This document shows positions 14,638 to 22,564 of a stretch of 50,457 nucleotides of DNA, in pieces. Below the pieces are notes generated by a model. The model did not search any database. It was given only the letters and a program-made list of their open reading frames with translations, and was not told the origin of the DNA. The translations under genes and the position numbers were made by a program. This DNA is from CADDZO01 sp035294145 (GTDB lineage Bacteria > Chloroflexota > Dormibacteria > Dormibacterales > Dormibacteraceae). The stretch's first letter is position 1. Each line of letters starts with the position of its first letter. The stretch is from assembly GCA_035294145.1 (NCBI GenBank), contig DATGLL010000088.1:1-50457 (forward strand). Reading direction: 5' to 3'.

Positions 14638-17600
14638 TCATGCCGTCCGCGGCCACGCCACCATCCCCTTCGGCGAGCTGCCGAACCCGGACTCGACCAG
14701 GACCGAGGCCAGCGGGGAGCTTCGGACGGCGACGCCGTCGACCCTTTCCACCTGGAGCCTCCCCCCTCCCGACGCGACCGCCACCAGGGCGCGCAGGTGC
14801 TCGGCCCTCACCTCACCCCAGGTCCAAAGCGAGCGACCACCCCGCTCCAGGTAGAGGCGCAACTCCCCCGACTCGGTCACAAGGTAGGTACCGGCGGCCC
14901 GGGCCGGCCGCGCCCCGCCCTCGTGCTTCGGCCAGGGAAGCGTCATGCCATAGGGGTTGGCGGGGTCGGTCGCGGCCAGGGCCAGCACCCGGCCGTCGGG
15001 CTCCCGGCAGGCGCGTAGGCGGTCGACCGCCCCCGGGAGGGCGAACTGGGAGCCCCCCAGCCCGGCCACGAAGTAGCCGCGCCGAGCCCTGCCCGCCTCC
15101 TCCATGGCCCGGAGCACCGGATAGAGGGCGGCGAAGCCGCCCACCCACCCCTCGGCCACGACCGCCTCTCGGGTCAGGACGCCGTGCCGCTGCAGCAACG
15201 CTTCGGCCTGGGCGTAGAGACGCTCGGTGGGGGTGGCTCGCGGTGCGAGCAGGTCCCGAACCAAGGACCAGCGTCCGGCCCCCCTGGGCGGCACCCGTTG
15301 GCGAAGGGGGCGACGAGCGGAGACGGCGCGCCGAGGTGGTCCCCCCGCCAGCCGCAGCGGGGCGAAGGTGTCGTTGGTGACCTCGCCGGCCCAGACCATG
15401 TCCCAGAGCGCATCCAGGACCGCCTCAGGGTCACCGCCGCCAGCCGCCACGTACAGGTCGGGGAAGAACGAGGCCCCCCGCCGCGCCAGATGGTCGCGGA
15501 TCCTCGCCTGAAGCTCGCCCGGAGGCCCCTCCTGGGGCTCGGGCACCAGCCGGGCCGCGTCCGCCCGGAGGTAGAGGGAGACCCTCCCGTCGCCGGGGCC
15601 CAGGGGTCCACGGCCGACCCACACCACCTCACCGGTGGCCACGAGTTCGTCCAGCAGGGCAGGGCGATAGCCGGGGACCCGGGCGCGGAGCACATCGCGC
15701 TCGAGCACCGAGGCCGGGAGCGCCAGCCCCTGGAGGGTGGCCACGCACTCCAGGAGCCGATCGGGGGTGGCTGGCCGCGACGGATGTGGCTCCCCGGCCT
15801 CGGAGGTGACCTCGATCCCGTGCCACACCGGGAGGAAGCGGGCTAGGGCCGCCGGCGCCACCGGCTCGACCTCCCGTCGCAGGGCGGCCAGGGACCGGCG
15901 TCGCAACGTCCGCAGCACCTCCGGGTGCCCGTACTCCCTGCCCTCCGCGCCACTCCGCCGGAACGTCCCCGCCACCAGCTCGCCGCTCGCCACCAGCTTC
16001 CCCAGGGCCGCCTCGACCACCGCCACAGGGAGGCCCCACCGGGCCGCCACCTCCGTTGCCACGAAGGGGACGTGGGTGCGGGCCCAGCGCCGCACCAGGC
16101 TCTCGAGGGCCCCCTCCACCGGCTCCAGGAAGGTCGCTGGCAGCCCAGGCGGGGGGGTGGCGCCCAGGGCGTCTCGGTAGCGGCCCGCATCCTCGGCGAC
16201 GATCCAGCGTTCCACGCCGGCTAGGCGCAGGCGGCAGGCACGACGTTCGGCCTCAAGGGCCGTGAGCCACCCAGGGTCGACCCCACGCGCCCTCAGCTCG
16301 GCCTCCTCCAGGTCGCCGAGCCGGGCGAGCAGGTCGTGGGTCTCATCGGCGTCGCGCGGGAACGTCTCCGGCTTGAGGCCTTGGAGCGCCAGCTCGACCT
16401 CGGCCACGACCTCGGGGTCGAGCAGCTCGCGCAGCTCCTCGGTGCCCAAGAGCTCGGCCAGCAGCTCGCGGTCGAGCGTCAGCGCCTGGGCACGACGCTC
16501 CGCCAACGGTGCGTCGCCCTCGTAGATGTACTGCCCCACGTAGTCGAAGAGCAGGGAGGCTGCGAACGGAGAGGCATGCTCGGTGTCCACCGCCACCACC
16601 CGGACCCGGCGGGCGCGCACGTCCGCCAGCAGCTGACGCAGGGCGTCGAGGTCGAAGACGTCGGTCAGGCACTCCCGGAGGGTCTCGGCCAGGATGGGGA
16701 AGTCCGGGTAGCTCGCCGCCACCTGGAGCAGGCCAGCCGAGCGCTGGCGCTGCTGCCAGAGCGGGGTCCGCTGCCCGGGCCGGCGCCGGGGCAGCAGCAG
16801 GGAGCGGGCAGCGTTCTCCCGGAAGCGGGCCGCGAACAAGGCCGAGGCAGGGAGCTGGGCCCGGACCAGGTCCTCCACCTCCTCGGGCTCGGGGAGGAGC
16901 TCGTCCACCTCCAGAGGGCGATCGCTGTCCAGGAGCCGCAGGGCCAGCCCATCGTCGGTGAACATGGTTTGCACCTCCAGCCCCAGGCGCTCTGCCAGGC
17001 GGGCCTGGAGGGCCAGCGCCCAAGGGGCGTGGACCTTCCCGCCCAAAGGGGTCAGGATGCACACCCGCCAGTCCCCGACCTCGTCGCGGAAGCGCTCGAC
17101 CACGACCGTGCGGTCGTCGGGGACCGCCCCCGTGGCCGCCGCCTGGTCCTCCAGGTAGGCCAGGAGGTTGCGCGCGGCGCGCTCGTCGAAGCCGGCCCGT
17201 TCCCGCAGCCGGCGCTCGGCCTCGAGGCGGGGCATCGAGCCCAGCTCCCGGGTGAGCCGGCCCAGCGTCCGCCCCAGCTCGACCGGACGGGAGAGGGCAT
17301 CGCCGTGCCAGAACGCGATCTTGCCCGGCTCGCCGGGCGCCGGCGTCACCAGCACCTGCGAATGGGTGATCTCCACCACCTTCCAGGTCGAGGCCCCGAG
17401 GACGAAGGTCTCCCCTGGCCGGGTCTCGAACACCATCTCCTCGTCAAGCTCCCCGACCCGCCGACCGGGGCGACCGTCCTCGAAGAGGTTCACCGTGTAG
17501 AGGCCGCGGTCGGGGATGGTGCCGGGGTTGGTGACCGCCAACCGCTGGGCCCCGGCCCGCGCGCGAACGGTGCCCCGGGCCCGGTCCCACACCAGCCGCG

Positions 17601-19065
17601 GTCGGAGCTCACGGAACTCCTCCGACGGGTAGCGGCCGCTCAGCATGTCCAGCACCGCCTCCAGGGAGCGCCGCCCGAGCCCGCGGTAGGGATAGGCACG
17701 CCGGAGCAGCTGGCTCAGGTCCTCGACCCGCCACTCCTCGAGAGCGGCCATGGCCACGATCTGTTGGGCCAGGACGTCGAGCGGGGTAGAGGGCACCACC
17801 GTGCTCTCGATCTCGCCGGCCAGCATCCGCTCTGCCACGGCAGCGCTCTTCAGCAGATCGCCGCGGAATTTGGGCAGGATCACCCCACGCGAGACGTCGA
17901 GCACCGAGTGCCCGGCGCGCCCCACGCGCTGGATCCCGGCGGCCACACTGGGCGGTGCCTCGACCTGCACCACCAGGTCGACCGCGCCCATGTCGATTCC
18001 CAGCTCTAGCGAGGAGGTGGCCACCAGGGCACGCAGGTCCCCCGACTTGAGCCGGTCCTCGATCAGGAGCCGCTGCTCCCGAGCGATCGAGCCATGGTGG
18101 GCGAGGGCCACCTCCATGCCCGCCAGCTCGTTGAGCCGCGCCGCCAGCCGCTCGGCCAGGCGGCGGGAGTTGACGAAGACGATGGTGGAGCGATGCTGCT
18201 CGATCAGCTCAAGGAGCCGGGGGTAGATCGCCGGCCAGATCGAGCGCCGGGGGGCCGGTAGCTCCCCGGCCCAGGCCGCCGCCGGGCCTGTGGCCGGCTC
18301 AGGAGCGCCACGTTCCAGGTCGGCCATGTCCTCGACCGGGACCTCGACCCGAAGCTCTAGGGCCTTGGGGACGTGGCCCGCCTCCACGATCTCGACCGGG
18401 CGGTCGACGCCGCCCAAGAAGCGGGCCACCTCCTCCAGGGGCCGCTGTGTCGCTGAGAGCCCGATGCGCTGGGGCTCCGTGGCCGTCAGCGCGCCCAACC
18501 GCTCGAGGCTGATCGCCAGGTGGGCGCCACGCTTGCTCGCGGCCACGGCGTGGATCTCGTCGACGATCACCCAGCGCACCTCGGCCAGGACTCGCCGAGC
18601 GGCGCTGGTCAGCAGCAGGTACAGCGACTCCGGGGTGGTGATGAGCACGTCAGGCGGGCGTCGGACGATCGCTCGCCGTTCCTCGGCAGGGGTGTCGCCG
18701 CTGCGGATCGCGACCGAGATCTCGGGAGCCGGAAGGCCCAGGCGCCTGGCCTGGAGACGGAGCCCCACCAGCGGGGCGCGCAGGTTGCGCTCGACGTCCA
18801 CGGCCAGGGCTTTCAACGGGGAGATGTAGAGCACCCGGCAGCGCGGGGAGGACGGAGGCGACGGCTCCACCAGGAGGCGGTCCAAGCACCAAAGGAAGGC
18901 AGCCAGCGTCTTCCCGCTCCCCGTGGGAGCGCTCAGCAGCGTGTGCTGGCCGGCGGCGATCGCGAGCCAGCCTCGCTCTTGGACCTCGGTCGGGGCCTGG
19001 AAGGTCGAGGTGAACCAGGCCCGAGCTGGCGCCGAGAAGAGGTCAAGCGCCCGGCTCACAGCCAC
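14638..19065 (-). CDS. lhr: Large ATP-dependent helicase Lhr
   Basis: DNA/RNA helicase of the Lhr class, 1475 residues, close to the length of the mycobacterial enzyme. Motifs: Q-like region APTEVQERGW, Walker A APTGSGKT (46-53), TTPESLYLLLTS (143-154), Walker B DEIH (169-172), SAT (204-206), and motif VI QRVGRAGH in RecA domain 2. These are followed by the winged-helix and beta-barrel Lhr-core region, and a long C-terminal extension typical of actinobacterial Lhr. GTG start at 19065 with GGGAG a few bases upstream. Known Lhr proteins unwind RNA:DNA hybrids in repair. Its operon with nei suggests a shared role in the repair of damaged DNA. Confidence 0.95.
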   Translation of the reverse strand: MAVSRALDLFSAPARAWFTSTFQAPTEVQERGWLAIAAGQHTLLSAPTGSGKTLAAFLWCLDRLLVEPSPPSSPRCRVLYISPLKALAVDVERNLRAPLVGLRLQARRLGLPAPEISVAIRSGDTPAEERRAIVRRPPDVLITTPESLYLLLTSAARRVLAEVRWVIVDEIHAVAASKRGAHLAISLERLGALTATEPQRIGLSATQRPLEEVARFLGGVDRPVEIVEAGHVPKALELRVEVPVEDMADLERGAPEPATGPAAAWAGELPAPRRSIWPAIYPRLLELIEQHRSTIVFVNSRRLAERLAARLNELAGMEVALAHHGSIAREQRLLIEDRLKSGDLRALVATSSLELGIDMGAVDLVVQVEAPPSVAAGIQRVGRAGHSVLDVSRGVILPKFRGDLLKSAAVAERMLAGEIESTVVPSTPLDVLAQQIVAMAALEEWRVEDLSQLLRRAYPYRGLGRRSLEAVLDMLSGRYPSEEFRELRPRLVWDRARGTVRARAGAQRLAVTNPGTIPDRGLYTVNLFEDGRPGRRVGELDEEMVFETRPGETFVLGASTWKVVEITHSQVLVTPAPGEPGKIAFWHGDALSRPVELGRTLGRLTRELGSMPRLEAERRLRERAGFDERAARNLLAYLEDQAAATGAVPDDRTVVVERFRDEVGDWRVCILTPLGGKVHAPWALALQARLAERLGLEVQTMFTDDGLALRLLDSDRPLEVDELLPEPEEVEDLVRAQLPASALFAARFRENAARSLLLPRRRPGQRTPLWQQRQRSAGLLQVAASYPDFPILAETLRECLTDVFDLDALRQLLADVRARRVRVVAVDTEHASPFAASLLFDYVGQYIYEGDAPLAERRAQALTLDRELLAELLGTEELRELLDPEVVAEVELALQGLKPETFPRDADETHDLLARLGDLEEAELRARGVDPGWLTALEAERRACRLRLAGVERWIVAEDAGRYRDALGATPPPGLPATFLEPVEGALESLVRRWARTHVPFVATEVAARWGLPVAVVEAALGKLVASGELVAGTFRRSGAEGREYGHPEVLRTLRRRSLAALRREVEPVAPAALARFLPVWHGIEVTSEAGEPHPSRPATPDRLLECVATLQGLALPASVLERDVLRARVPGYRPALLDELVATGEVVWVGRGPLGPGDGRVSLYLRADAARLVPEPQEGPPGELQARIRDHLARRGASFFPDLYVAAGGGDPEAVLDALWDMVWAGEVTNDTFAPLRLAGGPPRRAVSARRPLRQRVPPRGAGRWSLVRDLLAPRATPTERLYAQAEALLQRHGVLTREAVVAEGWVGGFAALYPVLRAMEEAGRARRGYFVAGLGGSQFALPGAVDRLRACREPDGRVLALAATDPANPYGMTLPWPKHEGGARPARAAGTYLVTESGELRLYLERGGRSLWTWGEVRAEHLRALVAVASGGGRLQVERVDGVAVRSSPLASVLVESGFGSSPKGMVAWPRTA

Positions 19066-19527
19066 ACGTTACTCCCATGCTCCCATCCCCACGGGCACCT
19101 CAAGCCGACGCGGTCGCGAGGTCACCGCCGGCGGCCCCCTCCCGGGCGCCTCCGTCGAGCTCGACGCGGACCGCGGGCGACCCTCCTCAGGATGAGGAGC
19201 AGGCGACCATGGCCAGGCTGGCCACCAGCCGAGCCACCGGGACCATGAGCGGCAGCTCGTAACCACCCAGGCGAAGTCCCCGTTGCGCAGGCATGCTGGC
19301 GAAGATCGCTCTGAGCCTCGTCCGCCTCTTCCTGGTCCCGCTGGACGCCGTAGGCCCGTCCCGCCCCCGGCTGGCGCTTCGCCGCTTGAGCCTGCGCCTT
19401 CGCGACCCAGCATCGGACCTCGAGCCATGACCCGGGTCCGGGGACGGGCGACGGTCTCGGCCGAGAGACCCTTGGGCAGGGTGCCGCAGAGGCCCGGTCG
19501 CCCGAGCCCACGAGCACGGTCGTCGGC
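19066..19527. other. Intergenic stretch, no gene recognised
   Basis: About 460 bases between the start of lhr and the end of the solo receiver gene, which are both on the minus strand. It must contain the lhr promoter. Open frames on both strands lack ribosome-binding sites and motifs. One minus-strand frame at about 19180-19310 encodes a hydrophobic segment (LPLMVPVARLVASLAMVAC) that could be a remnant of a membrane protein, but nothing supports it as a gene. Confidence 0.45.
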
Positions 19528-20235
19528 TCATGGGAGCGCCCGCAGCAACCGGCTGCGCAGGGGCTCCAGGGACCGACCCAGCTCCTCCCCTAAAGCGACG
19601 AGCGCGCGTTTCGCCGCGCGGGCGGCGTTTCGGCGCGTCTCGAACCGGGGACGGCACGGGCGCTGGCCCGCGGTGGCAGCGTCCCGGAGCACCGGCCCCA
19701 GCGCCAGGAAGACCCCGACCAGGGCCAGGAACTCGCCCATCCAGCCCTGATCCGCCGCCAGCTGGTGCACGCAGGGGTAGCAGCGGTCCCAGGCCCGGAT
19801 GGCACGCAGCCCAGCCTCGGCATCCAGGGAGCCGACGCAGACCTCGATTAGGTCGCGGGGAGGCTCCACCAGCAAGCGATGGAGCTCGGTCACCAAGGGT
19901 TGTAAGCCCGACCCCTTGCGAACCTCGGCATCCGGCCGCTCGGTTCCCCCCAGCCGGCCCCAACTGCCGGCATAGGCCGAGAAGACCACGATCCGCAGCC
20001 GCGGGGCCAGGGAGCGGACGATGGGGATGACCTCCTCGCCGGACATGATCGGCATCTGGAGGTCGAGGACCATCAGGTGGGGCCGGAGTTCGCCGACCCT
20101 GGCGATGGCCTCCGCCCCGTTGGCCGCCTCTCCAACCACGCTGAACGCAGGCTCAAGCCGCAGCCTCGTAGCAAGCAAGGTACGGATATCCGCCTTGTCG
20201 TCGACGATGAGGACGCGTGCCAGTTCGGTGGTCAC
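19528..20235 (-). CDS. Response-regulator receiver protein with unknown C-terminal domain
   Basis: A 235-residue protein. The N-terminal receiver (residues 6-125) has the acidic pair in VDDKADIR, phosphoacceptor Asp58 in LMVLDLQMP, Ser86 in VVFSAYAG and Lys107. The remaining 110 residues do not resemble a DNA-binding, GGDEF, EAL or kinase domain. They are mostly helical, contain DRCYPCVHQLA, a hydrophobic helix FLALVGVFLALG, and a basic Arg/Ala-rich C-terminal helix. The start is GTG 20235, just before the first receiver strand; RBS weak. No kinase gene is adjacent, so it is an orphan receiver. The output domain function is unknown. Confidence 0.8.
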   Translation of the reverse strand: MTTELARVLIVDDKADIRTLLATRLRLEPAFSVVGEAANGAEAIARVGELRPHLMVLDLQMPIMSGEEVIPIVRSLAPRLRIVVFSAYAGSWGRLGGTERPDAEVRKGSGLQPLVTELHRLLVEPPRDLIEVCVGSLDAEAGLRAIRAWDRCYPCVHQLAADQGWMGEFLALVGVFLALGPVLRDAATAGQRPCRPRFETRRNAARAAKRALVALGEELGRSLEPLRSRLLRALP

Positions 20236-21109
20236 CCCCGCCACGCAGCCGTTATTACCCCACGCCAGGGAAGGAACCCGGACGCCACGGTTAAGGTGTC
20301 CCGACGACCTGGTGACGGCCGTCACCTGTCGGCGTCGGCCCCTCGACCCCGGCCGCGGCTCCGAGCACATGCTATCCCGGCCACCTCCCACGGTGCGCGG
20401 CCACGGTCGAGGTCGGCCCTGAACGGCTCGCCGGCGGCGCGACGTCGAAAACGACCCCGGCCGGTGGAGAAGTCCCGATCAGGCCCGCCGCCCCATCGTC
20501 CCAGGCCCCAGCAGGAGGTCGGGCGACGAGCGGGGATGAGGCCGGGAGGGGGCGCTCCCCGCCCGACCTTGGACAGCCCGCGTCCCGCCCCCACCTCCCG
20601 CCGATCGGGACGGGAGCCCCCAACGGCCCATTGACAGGTCAGGTCAAGCTCCGCCACCATGGAGAGCCTGCAGGAGAGGTCCGGGGCGTCGAACCGGCTC
20701 CCTCTGCCTGGGAGGAAAGCATGGCGATCGGGATGAGAGTGGCAGCGGGGTGGGTAGGGTCGCTCTGCACCAGGGTCAGGCGCGGTTGGTCAACTCGCCG
20801 GACGCGGGGAGGGATCCTCGGCGGTCCATCCTGGCGGCCCAGGGCACGGTCCCGGTGCTCGACGGTCACCAGGCCTCGACTGGCCCCGGTGGCACGGTCC
20901 CGTGGGGCCACGCCACGCGCCGGCCGGGTCGGACCGACGGCTGGCCCCCGCTCGAGGGGGAGGGGCGACGAGGCGCCGGCCGGCCAGGATGCCTCCCCGG
21001 CCGACGAGCTCGCCGGTGCCACCGGGGGGGCTCAACCCGAGCCACCCCAAGACGATCGATCTCCTGGCGACGTCGGCCGACCCGAGCGCCGGCTATGGGC
21101 CGAGTCATC
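20236..21109. other. Long intergenic region with a possible broken reading frame
   Basis: The first part (20236-20700) shows nothing recognisable. At 20721 an ATG follows a strong GGGAGGAAAGC site. Its frame stays open for 130 codons to 21113, where the TGA overlaps the ATG of the next gene as ATGA. The translation is Arg-rich at first and becomes a plausible hydrophilic tail (DEAPAGQDASPADELAG). Between about 20750 and 20960 the next frame has the better amino acid composition. This may be a frameshifted small gene or only upstream sequence of the GGDEF-like gene. Confidence 0.3.
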
Positions 21110-22363
21110 ATGACCAGCCCCGCCTCCCCCTCCGAGGGTCACGGCGCCCGTCCCGAGGTGATGGCCCTGGTCGTCTGGACCAGCGCCAGTGCCGCCTTGG
21201 GCAGCAGTCTGTACGCCTCCCGGACCGCCGCCCTCTTCGCGCTCCTCGTCGGGATCGTCGTCGTGGTCACCCTGCGCGCGGCGACCACCCTCGGGCTGGC
21301 CACCGCCGCCTTCGGGGCGGTCCTCTTCACCGTCACGCACCTCGCCCTGGACACCAGCGCCACTCCTCGCCTGGCCCACCTGGAGCTGCAGGATGTGCTC
21401 ACGCAGCCGGTCCTCCGCCAAGGGGGCACCTGGGCGGGCGTGATCGTGGCCATCGTCGTCCTCATGGGGTCCTCGCTCCTGGCCGACGTCGTCTCGGCGG
21501 GAGCGGCCCGTCCCCCCGAAGGGGAGCCGTCCCCCGCTGCGGCGACCACCCCGCCCATCCTGCCCTCCCGACTTGAAGGGCGCGAGACGGGGCTGCTGAA
21601 GGCGGAACAGGAGCTGACGCGGGCCGCCACCTACCGACGCCCCCTGACCCTCGGCCTCATCGGCCCCGACGTCGACCAGGGGTCGTCGGGTTCGGGCATG
21701 GACGCCTTGGATCGTCTGCTCTGCGATACTTTCACGGCCTTCGACGTCGTCTGCGCCTACGGGACCCGGGAGCGCCTCATCGTCATGCCCGAGGAGCCGA
21801 GCGAGCGGGTGGCGGCCGCGGCCGCACACCTTTGCGAGGTCGCCAGCGACCGGCTCGGCTGCCCGGTCCGCATGTCCGTGGCGGGCTTCCCCGAGGACGG
21901 CTCGACGCTCTCGGAGCTGCTCCTGCGGCTGGACCAGCGCCTGCTCCGCTGTCGCCAGACCCGGGCCACGGTGTCCGCCGATCACGCATCCCCTCCCGAG
22001 GGAGCCGAGCCCCCTGGGCCCCCGGCCGGCCCCAGCCGAGACGCGACCCCCGAGGACCTCCCACCCTCGGGGGCGTCGCCCCGGCCCGCGGCCAGCCCCC
22101 CGACGACGGGCGCCGGGACCAGCGGCGAGGTCGAGGTGCTGGACCCCCTCGAGCTGCCCGCGGACGTGGGAGAGCCGATCAGGGGGGACGAGGTCGCGGA
22201 GGAGCTTCAGGCCGTGCTCCGTGACCCCTGGAGCGCGCTGGAGGCCGTGGACGAGGGGCGAGGCCAGGCGAGCGATCGCCGCCCCTCCGTGGCCGTGACA
22301 CGAGCCCAAGAGAGCGCAGCACGCCGGTCCCAACCGGAGTCCTCCACGGGCTCGACCAGCTGA
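21110..22363 (+). CDS. Membrane protein with degenerate GGDEF-like domain
   Basis: A 417-residue protein. Four hydrophobic segments occur at about 16-34, 39-55, 60-78 and 107-125. A cytosolic domain at about 158-285 has the arrangement of a diguanylate cyclase: GLLKAEQELTRAATYRRPLTLGLI (coiled start and first strand), then RLLCDTFTAFDVVCAYGTRERLIVMPE, where the GGDEF loop should stand but reads GTRER, then AHLCEVASDR and VRMSVAGF, as in the last strands (SiGiA). The signature and metal ligands are missing, so c-di-GMP synthesis is not expected. The C-terminus is a long Pro/Glu/Asp-rich tail. ATG 21110 is used; an ATG at 21095 is also possible. GGDEF relationship is inferred from pattern only. 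Confidence 0.6.
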   Translation: MTSPASPSEGHGARPEVMALVVWTSASAALGSSLYASRTAALFALLVGIVVVVTLRAATTLGLATAAFGAVLFTVTHLALDTSATPRLAHLELQDVLTQPVLRQGGTWAGVIVAIVVLMGSSLLADVVSAGAARPPEGEPSPAAATTPPILPSRLEGRETGLLKAEQELTRAATYRRPLTLGLIGPDVDQGSSGSGMDALDRLLCDTFTAFDVVCAYGTRERLIVMPEEPSERVAAAAAHLCEVASDRLGCPVRMSVAGFPEDGSTLSELLLRLDQRLLRCRQTRATVSADHASPPEGAEPPGPPAGPSRDATPEDLPPSGASPRPAASPPTTGAGTSGEVEVLDPLELPADVGEPIRGDEVAEELQAVLRDPWSALEAVDEGRGQASDRRPSVAVTRAQESAARRSQPESSTGSTS

Positions 22364-22382
22364 GCTGGGCGAAGGGGCCAGG

Positions 22383-22496
22383 TCAGCGCCGACGATCTCG
22401 TGACGCAGGGCAGGGCCTCTGGAGGAACGGCCGCCGCTCGTCGATCCCCGAGGGGGGCACGGCCGCACTGACCACCGCCGTTCTGGGCTTGGCCAT
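22383..22496 (-). CDS. Possible 37-residue protein
   Basis: A short frame starting MAKPRTAVVSAAVPPSG, preceded by an excellent site (GGGAGGAGG, six bases before ATG 22496). It lies in the gap between the GGDEF-like gene and the LuxR-type regulator, on the opposite strand. No homologue is recognised and the C-terminal half is Arg/Pro-rich. Only the ribosome-binding site supports it. Confidence 0.3.
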   Translation of the reverse strand: MAKPRTAVVSAAVPPSGIDERRPFLQRPCPASRDRRR

Positions 22497-22564
22497 GACG
22501 CACCTCCTCCCTACCATGAGAAGCGTCGACGGTTCGGCGGTTTTTCCACCCGCCCCGACGGGGC

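Noticed and set aside
16336..18009. Long plus-strand frame opposite lhr
   Set aside because: Antisense shadow of the helicase gene caused by high GC; no motif or RBS.
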